The notes below the pieces were generated by a model. It was not told the DNA's origin, ran no database searches, and was given only the letters and a program-made list of their open reading frames with translations. The position numbers and the translations under genes were made by a program. From Botryosphaeria dothidea (lineage: Eukaryota > Ascomycota > Dothideomycetes > Botryosphaeriales > Botryosphaeriaceae): a stretch of 64,000 nucleotides of DNA. Shown here piece after piece: positions 38,725 through 51,026 of this stretch. The DNA lies in the NCBI GenBank assembly GCA_011503125.2, contig WWBZ02000007.1:868001-932000 (forward strand). Direction: 5' to 3'. The first letter of the stretch is position 1, and each line of letters opens with the position of its first letter.

Positions 38725-40993
38725 ATGCGCTTTTCCACATCTTTCGCCGCCGCGGCCGCCTCGTTCGCCAGCACCGCGCTGGCCTGCGCCGAAGATGGCC
38801 ACAGCTGCTATGGACCCCAGAACGATGTCGTGCTCACGCGCCAGGTCAAGCGCATGCAGCCTGAGTCCAGCAACGCGACCAGCGGGCCCAAAGCCGAGCT
38901 CGAATGGGGCCAGCTCAACTTCCTCCAGACTACTGACACCCACGGCTGGCTGGAAGGCCACCTGAAGGAGCAGAACTACGGCGCCGATTGGGGAGATTAC
39001 GTTTCCTTCACCACCGCCATGAAGAAGAAGGCCCGCGAGCTTGGCGTCGATCTGCTCCTCATCGATACCGGTGTAAGCTTACACAACACTGCACTATGTG
39101 CCGGAGTTGCCGAATGAGGGTGTGCTGACGCTTGGTGTGCGACATTAGGACCTGCATGACGGTGCTGGTCTTTCGGATGCTACCGATCCGAACGGCCTGA
39201 TTTCGAACCCCATCTGGGAGAACATCGACTACGATCTGCTGGCCATTGGAAACCACGAGCTTTACGTGACCGAGATTGCTTACGAGCATTTCAACCAGTT
39301 CGCCAAGGTCTATGGCGACCGCTATATCACGTCCAACGTTCAGATCATCAACCCGTCGACTGGCGAGTTCGAATACATTGGAAAGCAGTACCGCTATTTT
39401 ACCACCGAACAAGGTACGTTGTCGGAAATTCCGCCTTCTCTAGAAGCCTATTACGCGTCGTTTTTAGGAGTGGCCAATGTAATGCAATTGCGCTGACATG
39501 GGTTGAAATTGGCAGGCCTCCGTATTATGGCTTTTGGCGTTCTGTTTGATTTTACCGGCAACTCCAATGTTTCCAAGGTTATCAAGGCTGCCGACCTTGT
39601 CCAGGAAACATGGTTCATTGATGCCGTGAATCACGAGGGCGTTGACATGTTCGTTCTCCTTGGCCACAATGCTGCACGCCCGACGGATTCGACCAGCACC
39701 ATGGGAACGGTTTATACTGCAATCCGCGACGCAAGGCCAGACATCCCCGTCCAAATTTTCGGAGGCCACACCCACATCCGTGATTTCGTTGTTTACGACA
39801 ACAAGGCCACTGGTATCGAGTCTGGCCGTTATTGCGAGACCCTTGGTTGGCTTTCGATTACTGGCATCGAGGGCCAGGGCAACAGCACTTACAAGGCCAA
39901 GCAGCCCGAGGGTGTCACTGCGCCCACCCGTGTAGCCGTTTCAGTCAACGGCACGGCCGCCAACAGCACTCTGCCAACTTCTACCAGTCCGTCTACCCTG
40001 CGCTATGCTCGCAGGTACCTTGACTGGAACCGCTGGACTTTCGCCTACCACGCAGTCGGCAGCCAGAACAACCCCTTCGACACCCAGCATGGCAAGGCCG
40101 TCACTGCTACCATCACTGGTGCTCGTACTCAGCTGAACCTGAGCTCCATCATCGGCTGCGCTCCCCAGACCTGGTGCATCGACTGCAAGCCCTTCGGCGA
40201 CTCAGGCAACATCTACACCCTTCTCCGCGAAGCCATCGCCACCGTCCTCGTCAACGAGACCCGCGCCGATGTCCCCCGCATCATCTTCATCAACACCGGC
40301 AGCGTCCGCTTCGACCTCGTCCAAGGCCCCTTCACCCTCGACGACTCGTACATCGTCTCGCCCTTCACCAACACCATCCGCTACATCCCCGACGTACCCT
40401 ACGAATACGCCTCGCAGGTCCTCGACATCATGAACGCCGGCCCCTACCAGAAGCGCTCCGTTGACGACGCCGCCGACGACCACCACGATGCACAGCTCTC
40501 GCGCCGCAGCCTCGGCTTCCAGGCGCTGACGCCCTCTCTCGAGAACGAGCCGTGCCTCGACCCTCCCGTCACCCGCCCGCTCCTGCACGGCCGGTCCGTC
40601 CAGGGCGGCCGCCTGCTGCGTCGCCAGGAGTACACCGCCTCCACTCCGGGCTATGTCACTTCCGACGACTTTGGCACCGACGGCGACGATACGCCGCACA
40701 CCGCCATCCCTGCGTACGACCTCCCCATCGACGTCCAGGCGAACGCGTCGTTCCCCGAGGATGGAAGCACGCCCGACAAGGTTGACGTCGTGTATTTGAA
40801 TTTCATTGAGAAATATGTCATCAGCGCGCTGAATGAGGCGGGTGGCGATTTCGATACGAATGATACGGCGAGCTATATGCCCGAGTCGTTTACGAGTAAT
40901 ATGTATTTGCCCGAGTATGCGAAGATTGCTTGGCAGGAGAATATTGATGATTGTCCGGTGGGCCAGGGTGTGGGGTTTGATAAGAAGAAGTAG
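38725..40993 (+). CDS. Secreted calcineurin-like metallophosphatase / 5'-nucleotidase family (YHR202W-like)
   Basis: Three exons (38725-39072, 39149-39413, 39516-40993; introns 76 and 102 nt), 696 aa. A signal peptide (MRFSTSFAAAAASFASTALACA) opens the protein. Metal-ligand motifs are in order: QTTDTHGW (D-x-H), LLLIDTGDLHDGAG (GD), AIGNHE, LLGHN and FGGHTHIRD. Intron 1 sits just inside the GD motif. The C-terminal half is the 5'-nucleotidase C-domain (FINTGSVRFDL). Several NxS/T sites suggest glycosylation. Family members hydrolyse nucleotide or other phosphate esters outside the cytosol or in the vacuole. An Arg/Asp-rich insert (about 540-590: KRSVDDAADDHHDAQLSRRS) near the C-terminal third looks disordered and could be a processing site. 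Confidence 0.88.
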
Positions 40994-42405
40994 TGTTTGT
41001 TTGTACGATGCATGGCGGCGGTGTTTGGGGAGTGTGGCGATGGTACGAGGTGTGGAGTTGTAGGGATGGTCGTTTATGCAATGGTATGTTCAAGGAGTTT
41101 CACTGAACGGTATCGACCATTCTGTCTGACTTCTGTGCCTGATGTGACTTTGCGGCTTCATTTATCAAAGATTCACATCTGCATTCACTACAAGAATGGT
41201 GACATTGTGTCGGGTCCTTGCATATTTGGTTCACCGAAATTGCAGACGCATATTGTCCAGCTATTGAGCTCCGGAGTCTTGTTATCCATCTCCTCTCCCT
41301 GACCACCCTAAATCAATTGTCAGGCTTTCAGAATTTCAAGTCCTCACGTGTGGTAATCTACAGATTCACAGCCCTGCAAAAGTTCCCATCATCGTCCTCA
41401 ACCATGGCCCTGGTCCCGCCGCCGACATCGACTACTAACTCTGAGACTAATGGTAGTCACTGACTTCCAAAGAGATCTGCACTGATCTTGTTGAGTATCG
41501 TGGTCGTGGTCCGCCAGAATCGAGCCGCTCTGCGCAGGTGGCTGTGCTCTTGCTTTGGGCGAAGAAAGGAGAGAGGGAGCAATGTGGTTTGCCTGGCCGT
41601 GAGAGCAAGGCTGTCTCCGTTGGATAGTCACTGAAGGCAGTGATAGACTGTGAATTGGGGGCAATTGATTGAGCCAGACTGAATTGCCATGATGCGCCGC
41701 GCCAGGTCGTTGCAACGCCGAGTTTCTCAACAGGAGTCGTCTCTGCACCTCGATCTCAACATTTGACAAAACTAGCAGGATGCATGTGAACTTGGCTCGA
41801 TGCTGCTTTTAAGAGATTTGGAGGAATCGAGCTGAGATGCAAGACTGAGACGGGGTGGTGTATTACATCTCACAGGCGTCCATCTTGCCCTGGCCAATCG
41901 CGACCGTACTCCCTGGCTCCCAACTGCATGCTCTTCCACGGAAAATGCTGGTATTGCCCGGTTGTGTAACAAGTCTGTCCGCAAGGACTGTGGTCTCCCG
42001 TGTAAGCCTTCGAGGACTGGTTCAACCACCAGTGAGGCAGCTTCGAGGATTCCATCGAGTCTTTAGGGGAATATATAGCAGTAAACATGGGAAGAGGTGA
42101 CTTGATAAACTGTAGACCTCGAAGGAAAGTTCGGAGTGTGATGTAATTCGCGGAACAGATTCCGCGACGAACAGCTCCAGCGGGGCAACAACGCGTCCCC
42201 CGCAGCATCAGCTCGAGCTTACTATTACACCATTGACTCAGCTCTTGATGTGATGCTTCCTGCACCAGTAGCTGCATGAAAGTCATCTGGCTTCGCTCAA
42301 TTGATGCCCTTTCCTTCCCACTGCGCGAACACTCTTCGACAGAATCTATTTCACGCTCGTCTGACGTCACTCATCGCGGCGCGCAATTTCATCAACATAA
42401 GCACC
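40994..42405. other. Intergenic, about 1.4 kb
   Basis: Nothing well supported. A minus-strand frame (41870-42370, 166 codons) has plausible-looking aromatic and Cys residues but no homology I recognise, no signal peptide and a start in the promoter side of the GST. Left unassigned. Confidence 0.4.
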
Positions 42406-43663
42406 ATGAGCGGCAGCACAATCCACAAGCCTGGGACCGACGACGGATGGCACGGAGTCATCGCTCCAGACAGCCAGTTTCCACCCGAGAAAGGACGTTA
42501 CCATCTGTATATCGGTATGTTCGCAAAACGAGATTCCCTTCTTGTCCCAGAGCCCATCCGGAGCTCCGCTGACGCTCAATCCACGCAGGCCTCTTCTGCC
42601 CCTTCGCACATCGCGCAAACCTTGTACGCCACCTGAAGGGCTTGACCGACCTCATTGACATCTCCATCGTGAAGCCATATCCGAAGGGTAACGAGAAGGG
42701 CTGGCCCGGATGGAGGTTCCCCAAGACCGACGATGAGTACCCGAACGCGACAGTCGATAAGCTGTTCGGCAGCGAGTACATGCACGAGGTCTACTTTCGG
42801 GCAGACAAGGAGTACAAGGGAAGGTACAGCGTACCGCTGCTGTGGGATACCAAGACTCAGACGGCTATGAATAACGTTTGTCCTCCGATGTCCCCTCAAT
42901 CGAATAGCTGGTGCTCCTCACGAGACTGGGCTGACAGTATGGTTCCACAGGAGAGTGCCGAAATCCTGCGCTGGCTTCCGACTGCCTTCAACGACCTCAT
43001 CTCGCCCGAACACGCCAAACTCGACCTCTACCCTTCCCACCTTCGGTCTGAGATCGACGCCATCTCCGAATGGATGCAGCGCGATTTGAACACCGGTGTG
43101 TACAAGGCTGGCTTCGCGCCGAGCCAAGAGGTCTACGACAAGAACCTGCCGGCCGTCTTCGCCTCCCTAAACAAGCTTGAGGAAATCGTGCACAAGAACG
43201 GCGGCCCCTACATCCTGGGCAAGGAGCTGACGGAGCTGGATCTGCGGGCATATGCAACCATTGTGCGGTTCGACACGGTCTACGTGCAGCACTTCAAGTG
43301 CAACCTGGGCACCATCCGTCACGACTACCCTGTCTTGAACAACTGGCTGAGGAACTTGTACTGGAACGTCGAGGGGTTCCAGGAGTCCACGGACTTCAAA
43401 CACATCAAGGAGAATGTGAGTTCCATCCTTCGGGCATGTGCGAAGATATCGAGAAGGTCTTGTGAGAAATCGGGCTTCTCCACTGCATTGGCTGACCAAG
43501 AGTGCGCGCCTAGTATACCAAGAGCCACTACGACATCAATCCCAAAGCCATCACTCCCATGGGTCCTTACCCGGACGTCGAGGAAGGTGTCGAAGACTTC
43601 AGCGAGCTGAAGCCAGGAAGGGTCCGGCATCCGGCTGTGTTGGAATATCAGTCAAAGCTGTAG
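42406..43663 (+). CDS. Omega-class glutathione transferase / glutathionyl-hydroquinone reductase (Ecm4/Gto-like)
   Basis: Four exons (42406-42514, 42589-42875, 42951-43415, 43514-43663; introns 74, 75 and 98 nt), 336 aa, all phases consistent. The active-site Cys is Cys40 in GLFCPFAHR, where yeast and most homologues have CPWAHR, so Phe replaces Trp. The SVPLLWDTKTQTAMNNESAEILRWL block binds glutathione and spans intron 2. The C-domain has DKLNAGFAPSQ-like helices and ELTELDLRAYATIVRFDTVY. This family removes glutathione from hydroquinones or reduces mixed disulfides in the cytosol. It lies just upstream of the Dal5-type permease on the same strand, but there is no sign of co-regulation. Confidence 0.9.
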
Positions 43664-44096
43664 AAAGCCGGCTTGCATCTGGCCTAGGGGACGAGTGTTG
43701 AGCGACGGTCCAAGAGATCAGGACAAGGCAATTGCTTGTATAAGGGCAGGACGAAGTATGACTAATAATATGCTCACACCTAAAAGAGTAGGCGACGGAC
43801 GGACTCCGGCAAATCGGGCATGTCCAAATTTGCAACGTCGTCTCTGCTCGCCAAGAATGCCAATCCAGCTATCTCGCTACATGGAGCACTGTTGCCCGGG
43901 TGTCAGACCAATCAATGGGAATGGATTTGCGTGCGGCGAGGCAAACACCGCGCGAAAAAGAAAAAGTTCCACTCACGCCCCAGTGTAGACACTATGGTGC
44001 ATGGAATTGATCGTAAAAGAGCGTTGTTCGTCACAGTGATGCTTCTCTCACAACCTAGTCCCTCTTTTTCAGTTTTCCCAGGTGCGATTGATTGCA

Positions 44097-46161
44097 ATGG
44101 CGTCGAAGTCATGGAGCTACCAGTTGAAAGGTGACCAGTAAACGCACAATGTAATATGTGCAGAGTACTGACGGTGGCAGTGATGTTCCTTGGGGACGTG
44201 TCAAAGTCGAAGGAAGAAAGACGGTTGGTCCAGAAACTAGGTGAGTCGTGATCTTCCCGCCCGTCTGCCGGATCTCAACTGACAGGGATGGATAGACCTC
44301 TTTGTCCTCGTAAGACCCCGAATGGGCAATCACATGCGATCCGAAGGAAGAGCAACTGACATCAAAATAAGACTTACTGCTGCTTGAGCTATTTCTTCAA
44401 TTATCTTGGTAAGGCTCCGTGGCTGCTTGTTGGACGTGGCTGCGAGCTTACCGTACGCCACCAGATCGTGCCGCGTTCGCGAATGCATACGTCCGTCTAC
44501 CCGTCTCCAACCAATAGAAAGCCAGACTTACTCATGGATCACAGGTCGCGGGTTTGAAAGAGGATGTTGGCTTGCATGGAGCGCAATACAACGTCTTACT
44601 CTCGCTGATGACGGCAGGGTACGTTTTGGCTGTTCATGCCCGCCTCGCTCAACCTACTAAACCGGTACCAGATATGTCATCGGCCAGATCCCGCACGGAA
44701 TTATCATCCAGAAGATCCCTCCACGCATATGGCTGCCGTCGATGGTAGCTATTTGGGCTGGCTTGACCATGTGTACCGCCGCATGCAAAACGTACGAGCA
44801 GATGTGTGTCGTCCGGTTCTTTCAGGGTATCGCTGAGGCGAGTACGTATTGCGGAACGATGTACATTATGGGATCGTGGTAGTGAGTTTCCTTCACCGTG
44901 TTCGTTAGCATGGATGGACCAATTGTTTGGGTGGAGGCGCTAATAATCAGAATTGTGTGGGAACAGCAAGGCCCAAGAGATTGCCAAAAGAACCGCCATT
45001 TTCACTGCTGTTGGTCAGGCGGGAAGTATGTTCGCTGGTGCCATGATGACGGCTATCCACCAAACGATGGATGGCTACGCTGGTCTTCCGGGCTGGAAAT
45101 GGGTCTTCGTGATCGGTAAGTATTTCCTGTGGAATTACTTTTAGCAGATACTGATAGCTGGAAGATGGCGTCATAACTCTCCCGGTCGCCATTGCAGGAT
45201 TCGTTTGCTTCCCTGATATCCCCGAGAAAACCAAGGCCCATTTCTTCAGCCTCAAAGAGAATGAGATCAAGCTCGCTATCGATCGCCTGCCGCCAAAGAA
45301 GAAGGATGCTCACAACATCGCCCCTCTCTCGCTCATGAAGCGCATCCTCGGCCAACCGCATTTGTGCGTATCTCCCACTATCCACACTTACCCATCACTG
45401 ATCAAGCTCCACTCCAGCTATATCCTCGGCGCCTTCTCCATCGTCACTGGCGCCCTCGAAGCCTACTGCGTGCAATCACTCTTCCTGCTCTGGATGAAAT
45501 ACCACAAATCGCGCTACACCTCCTCGCAAATCACGACCTACCCGCTCGGCGTGCAAGCCGTCGCCATCGTCTCCAACCTCGCCGCCGCCATGTACATCGA
45601 TGCCACCGGCCACCGCGTCCCCATCGGCATCCTCTCCGCCGCCCTCCAGCTGTTCTGCGCCATCCTGCTCCTCGTTCCCTCCCTCCCCACCGTTGGCACT
45701 TTCTTCGCGTTCTACCTCGCCGGTACGAGTTACATGGTCAATCCGCTCTTGTTCGGCTGGGCGAATGTGATTCTGAAGAGGAGCGGGGATGAAGCGGCCA
45801 GGAGCGTGGTGCTGTATTGGATGAATGCGGTGCAGAGCACGCTGTATACGTTTTGGGGGATCGCGCTGTATCCGGCGGATGAAGCGCCGTATTGGCGGAA
45901 GGGCGGGGTGGCGATGTGTGTGGTTTGTGTCGTGCTGGCCGGGATGCTGTGGATGGTTAAGTGGGTGAGTTGTTTCCCCTTTCCTTTTGTTTCTTTCTCT
46001 TGAGTGGAAGAAGGGGGGCTTCGTTTGGTTTGGTGCTGACGATGTGGGTGTAGCTTGACAGGAAGTCCATTGCGGAGCAGCTGGTTGTGGGCGCGGAAGA
46101 GGAGGAAGAGCGGGAGGTGACGCAGGTCAAGGTGCAGAGTGGAGGAGAGGAGAAATGTTGA
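44097..46161 (+). CDS. Major-facilitator permease, Dal5/anion:cation symporter family, 11 exons
   Basis: Eleven exons with consistent phases: 44097-44130, 44181-44240, 44296-44309, 44372-44408, 44465-44490, 44545-44618, 44672-44881, 44967-45115, 45165-45363, 45418-45964, 46054-46161; 484 aa. Exons 3 and 5 are only 14 and 26 nt. The cytoplasmic start MASKSWSYQLK...SKEERRLVQKLD is the family's mark, followed by YFFNYLDRAAFANAYVAGLKEDVGL, MTAGYVIGQIPHGIIIQKIPPRIW and the RFFQGIAEASTYCGTMYIMGSWY signature. About 11-12 helices fit. The family imports allantoate, nicotinate, pantothenate and similar carboxylates by proton symport; substrate here is not readable. The intron-dense 5' end differs from the long final exons. 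Confidence 0.88.
44296..44309 (+). other. 14-nt micro-exon of the Dal5-type permease
   Basis: ACCTCTTTGTCCTC between GATAG and GTAAGA; it codes for the D(L/F)FVL segment of helix 1 and is needed to keep the frame. Confidence 0.8.
44465..44490 (+). other. 26-nt micro-exon of the Dal5-type permease
   Basis: Between CACCAG and GTCCGT; it codes for the conserved DRAAFANAY stretch. Skipping it would shift the frame and delete the end of helix 1. The unusual GTCCGT donor also occurs at the first intron of the methyltransferase gene in this window (50855). Confidence 0.8.
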
Positions 46162-47898
46162 TAGCCAAGACAGGCGGACACTAGTGCTGCAAGTTGCCGA
46201 GAGCCCTGGCCGACGGTATAGTTTTCAACACGTTCAACCCTCATGGCAATTCGCACCTCAGGTTCAGTTTCGACCATGCCACACTCCAAGTACGTGCACG
46301 AGAGCCAGGAAAACGTTTGGTTTGCTTCGAACCACGCACGCAGGCTTTCGTCTCGGGAATCCCTTTTTGCCGTTCCGGCAAGCCAAGAAGTCCGGTCAAT
46401 TGAGCGACGGGCCGGTTGTTTGTTTCCCGACCATCACGTCCTATTCGGGCCATCCTGTCTTTGTGGAACCTGCACTTTTGCGAGGCAATCCGAGATTCTC
46501 TCGTATCCCGTGCTGACCGCTGTGGTTGTTGCTGCAGCGCAACATGTCTTGGAAGGGTGGACGTGCACGTATACCGCCTGGTCTCGGCCAAGAATATGAC
46601 GTGGATAGCGGTCAGCATCCCGAAGTCATTTAAGGGGCGAAGGTTGGTGAGACAGTGGTCGGTGTGGCTGTCTGGTTTAGAGAAAAATAGCCTGCTTGCT
46701 ATGTAAAATGACCTGCCCGAAGCAGCGGCGGCAGCGGCAGACAACTGCGCAGAACCAGGATAGGCTTTAGGTGGGTTGCTATATGAACTACGCCAAGCCG
46801 CATGGGTGAATAGGAGGCATGCACACGAAACGTCGGCGGTCAAGGACGAGCGAGTGAGGTCTGCTGTATGAGGGGCGAAGTTGAAAGGGAGGAAGAGACC
46901 TATCGCACGACTCTCGGATTGGGGAGCGGTGTCGTTTAAAGAATCCGAACGATCGTCGTCACAGGGAGAAAAAGCCGCCCCTCCGTGGAGCAGTAAGTAG
47001 GATGGCCTTTGACAGCAACTATTAAGGCTGGGCCCGTAAGCTTAATTGCGGATTTCGGAAGGCTGGGCCGGTAGCTTTGCTATTGGACGATTCCAGCCCG
47101 CATGGTCTTGGCTCCGCCATGGGCCCTGGTCATGAACCAGGGTGTTTCGACCTATTGCAAACATCATGCCAAGTGCATTTGACGTCGAATTATCGGCTTT
47201 CTCAATGCGAGGACTGGAAGGCCTTACAGCAATGATCTTCGGTGAGCAGCAAGAAAGGGCCGATCATGGAAGGTCCTGTTCTAGAAGGCTGAGTGCTCGT
47301 TCCGATGACCAATCGGATTGCCCACGGTTGTGAAACGCTCCTTCGGCCTCTTGGTGTCACGTAAAAGATCCGCTTGGAATGATTCAGGAAATAAACCAGC
47401 TGATCGTCTCCATTGCACCCTATCCAAGGTCATGGATAGTAATTCATCCCGCTAATGAAAGCTCGGACTGCCTTGCGTGTGAGAGAGGATGGAAAAGATC
47501 TACAAGACTGTCCGGACTTAACGGTATGGAGTTACGCCAGGGGGATTGAGTACCTGGCGGAACTATCGTTTGGAACTGTTTAACATGCAGGCATGCGGCC
47601 GCGCTAACATCAACCCCACCCGAGCTTTCCCCTTGCGGAAATAAACAATGCTCTGAAGACCAATGACAAGACCTCAATTGTAGATGACGACGATCAGCGG
47701 GGACAACAAGGAGGCGAAGCAATGACGTTTGGTGTTTCTCGGCTTTGATTCTGCGGCGAATACGAGATGCGGGCCGCATTTTACTAATTCCACCACCGTC
47801 ACTGGTTCAGGGAGCTACGTGCTTTCGTACTCGCGTTATCGTAGTCGCGCTCTCGTACCTATGCTGTGCAACTCCTGGACAGCACACTGCATGTGTTG
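46162..47898. other. Intergenic, about 1.7 kb
   Basis: No supported gene. The minus-strand frame 46241-46843 reads as random composition. GC content falls towards the right end, where the peroxygenase promoter lies. Confidence 0.45.
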
Positions 47899-47907
47899 TA
47901 TATAAAT
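47899..47907 (+). promoter_or_regulatory. TATA box of the peroxygenase gene
   Basis: TATATAAAT, 95 bases upstream of the ATG, followed by CT/CA-rich leader sequence. Confidence 0.6.
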
Positions 47908-48001
47908 GTTTTATCCCATATCCCATTTCAGAATGGAACCATCAGCTTTATCGAATTCTACCATTTTCACTTCCTTTCATACTATATCCACATAGCTCAA
48001 A

Positions 48002-49024
48002 ATGAAGCTCGCCATCTTTGCCACCACCATTAGCTCCGCTTGGGCTTATGGACAAGGCTCCTATAACGACTGGAAGCCCGCTGGGCCAAATGACTGTATG
48101 ATGGCACAAGATTACCAACACCACGTCCGCAAGATGCTGATGTTTCGCAGTTCGCGGCCCTTGTCCCATGATGAACACTCTGGCCAACCATGGTTTCCTG
48201 CCTCATGACGGTAGAAACATCACAAAGGATAACGCTATCCACGCTTTGAACACGGCCATCAACTTCAACGTCTCACTGGCGGCTATTATGTGGGAACAGG
48301 CTATCATTGCCAACCCAGAGCCCAACGCTACCTTCTTTACTCTGTAAGCAATCCCAAGTGATCTTGTGGGCAGTTCGACTCCGCTCAAGAGAGCCAGACC
48401 TTCGAACGGCCCTCCTGAAGTCTTCTATTCAGTCTCTACAAGAGCCCTCGATGCTGACTCAACCCTCCCAGTGACCACCTCAACCGACACAACGTCCTGG
48501 AGCACGACGCCAGCCTGAGCCGCACCGACGCCTACTTCGGCAACAACCACGTCTTCAACCAATCCGTCTTCGACACGTCGCGCGCCTACTGGACCGAGCC
48601 CGTCCTCACCGCCGAGATGCTCGCCAACAGCAAGCTGTTCCGCCAGATCGAGTCGCGCGCGGCCAACCCCAACTACACCTTCACGCAGAACACCGAGGCG
48701 TTCAGCCTCGGCGAGGTGGCCGCGCCCATCATCGTGTTTGGCGACCATGCATCGGCCACCGTCAACAGGACGCTGGTGGAGTACTTTTTCGGTGAGTCTG
48801 GACAACAAACCGGCGATGGTTTCGAAGCAGGGCTGACGGTGTGCACAGAGAACGAGCGGCTGCCGACCGAGCTGGGCTGGACGAAGCAGGCGGAGGACGT
48901 GGGTCTTGAGGATATTATGAGGATTCAGGAGATCGTCAAGAACGCGACCAACCTCATCACGGACTCCGATACGGCTTCTTCGCCTCATAAGCGCCGGGAT
49001 CTTCATGCTCCGTCTGGCTTGTAA
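48002..49024 (+). CDS. Secreted heme-thiolate peroxygenase / chloroperoxidase (short UPO type)
   Basis: Four exons (48002-48095, 48151-48343, 48472-48791, 48849-49024; introns 55, 128 and 57 nt), 260 aa. A signal peptide (MKLAIFATTISSAWA) leads into the proximal heme-thiolate motif FRGPCPMMNTLANHGFLPHDGRNI (ligand Cys36) and the metal/heme-side motif EHDASLSR (Glu106, His107, Asp108, Ser110). This PCP...EHD-S pattern is that of short-family unspecific peroxygenases and chloroperoxidases, which oxygenate or halogenate organic compounds using hydrogen peroxide. Several NxT/S sites suggest glycosylation. A KRRD tail near the C-terminus could be a Kex2 cleavage site. The gene stands alone. Confidence 0.9.
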
Positions 49025-49468
49025 AGGAGGAAGAGCGGAAGTCTGGAGGGTTTCGGTCTCGGAAGCTTGCGGGGCTGATGCTGAAGGATTGGCGGAATGA
49101 TATTCGTTTGGTCCAGGCTTGCAGGAGCATGGGCTGTGTTGCATTTCGCATGCTTGTCGAAGTGTTTTCATGGTTTCTCACAGAGCGTTGCTGACGAGCC
49201 CGGATTTTCTTGCTGCTCATGAATGAGTCAGAATGCGGGTCATGGGAAAGTCTTTAGCAGTCTCTGGGGTGCCAGTACTGTATATAGTTATATGATGAGT
49301 ATTGTTGGCCAGAGCCCATGAGTGTTTGCATGTTGCATTCTTCTAAGGTTTGCATCTATTGTACCTCATCCTTGTACGCCATGAAGTAATCGATTGCCCA
49401 CTCGCACAGCCCAGAGTCCACTGACACGCATTCTCCGGCCGGCCGGCTAATTCTTCCCTTCCAACCCG
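49025..49468. other. Intergenic between convergent genes
   Basis: 3' flanks of the peroxygenase and the minus-strand methyltransferase. Nothing else seen. Confidence 0.5.
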
Positions 49469-51026
49469 CTACTTCTTCCGCGCAACCCAATGCTGCGCCA
49501 AATACGCATTCCTCGCCAACGACTCCTTATCCGACCCATACGGCACCTCCTTCCCCCTCGTCTTCAGCCCCTCCACCGTCACGTCTCCACACTCTGCGCT
49601 CGCCTCCTCGAACACGAAGCCCAATCCCTCCGCCAATGCAAACACTTCATCCAGCGACAGCTGCAGCGACGGATTCGTTCCGTACAGCAGGGGCCCGAAG
49701 TTGATCCACACGCCGCCCGGTTTCAGCATAGCGTGGATGGTTTCGAGGTAAGATAGGATGTTCTTGGCCGTGTCGATGAAGAAGAGGGTGAGGACGGTGT
49801 CGAAGGTGCCTGCGGAGGGGGTGAGGACGGTAGTAAAGTCGCCTTCGACAAGGAGGACGGGGGATCGGGTGTCGCTAGGTAACGTGTCTGGGAAGGTGAT
49901 GCTGCGGGTGAGGGAGGTGGTGGTGGTGCGGTGGGACCACCAGTCGACGAAGGGGTGGAGCGTGGCTGAGTTTAGGGTTGTGAGTGTGAGGAGGTAGCGG
50001 TAGGCGAGGTTCATGTAGGAGGACCATTCGTTGGCTGTTACTTCGAAACCTGGGTTTGGGATCAGAGGGGCCGTATTGGCTGGAGGCAAGGGAACGGAAG
50101 TGTACCTTCGAGGGCTGCGATTTCGTGGGCGAGCCTGCCAAGACCTGCGCCGGGGACCAGAACTTTGATGGGTGCTGCATTTTCTGTCCGAGTTTCTACG
50201 GGGAATTCGCGTTGGATGGCGTTCACGATGCAGGGAAAAGTTGGTTGTCGCTCGTGCAGACCTTCTTCAGACCAGTCTCGGACGAAGTGCTTCATGGCTT
50301 GTAGTACGTTTGTCTTGGAGTCGCCGGTGGGTTCGTCTTGCGTTTCATCCACGAAATCTTCCAACTCTTTCATGTCGATTTCATAAAAGTCCAAGCCGTG
50401 ATTAACAATTGCATGAGCAATTTCCGCATTTTTCAGAATGAGATGGTCTACAGTGTTCAGCTTCTTGCTATAGCGGATCTTGGACTCGACGAGCTATAAA
50501 GGACTATGTTAATGAGATGATTAGATTGGGGAGCAAGATATCTCTCACGGATCTCTGCTTCTTCGGGATTTTCTTATATGAATTTCTCCATTTGTCGATG
50601 TCGGCCGCACTTCTCGGCTTATAGAGGAGATAGGCTTTCAGAGCGGTGAGGAGCCGATATCTGGGATGAGTCGAGTCCCATTTTCCTTTGCTCTTCTGAA
50701 GTGTCTGCATGAGTCGGCTTTCCTCGTCTTCAAGACCTGGATGCTCCTCGGGCGTAGGAATGCGGACCACGGTCAGTACGGTGACATGCTCCACCACTAA
50801 CTGTCTTGGAATGAGCGAGGTGGTCCTGGTAGGCTTCAGGTCACGTGAAACGGACCGTCTTCTGCTTGGGCGAAGCTATTGCTGGTTTCCTTATATCCTG
50901 CTCAGACTGTTCAATGTGGACATGTTCATTTTGATGGCCAAACGGCCATTTGAGGCAGTGCGAGAGTGCGGCAAGAGCCACTAGGATGAATAAAAGGCTG
51001 AGCGGGAAGAAGCGGGATGAGGTCAT
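49469..51026 (-). CDS. Carnosine N-methyltransferase-like protein (N2227 family)
   Basis: Four exons (51026-50856, 50800-50549, 50493-50106, 50049-49469; introns of 55, 55 and 55 nt), 463 aa with consistent phases. The first exon encodes a hydrophobic N-terminal segment (FFPLSLLFILVALAALSHCL), i.e. a signal peptide or membrane anchor, unusual for a methyltransferase. The S-adenosylmethionine motif is KVLVPGAGLGRLAHEIA; NEWSSYMNLAYRYLL and the GGVWINFGPLLYG segment are family marks of carnosine methyltransferases (yeast YNL092W, human CARNMT1), which methylate the imidazole of His-containing dipeptides. Intron 1 uses the uncommon donor GTCCGT. Secretory targeting is inferred only from the hydrophobic segment. 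Confidence 0.85.

Noticed and set aside
41870..42370. 166-codon minus-strand open frame upstream of the omega GST
   Set aside because: No signal peptide, no homology I recognise, and no leader; kept as intergenic.
46241..46843. 200-codon minus-strand open frame
   Set aside because: No motif, and it overlaps the 3' flank of the permease; composition is random.
16172..49024. Secondary-metabolite cluster involving the two peroxidases and the permease
   Set aside because: No PKS, NRPS, terpene cyclase or pathway regulator is present, and housekeeping genes lie between them.
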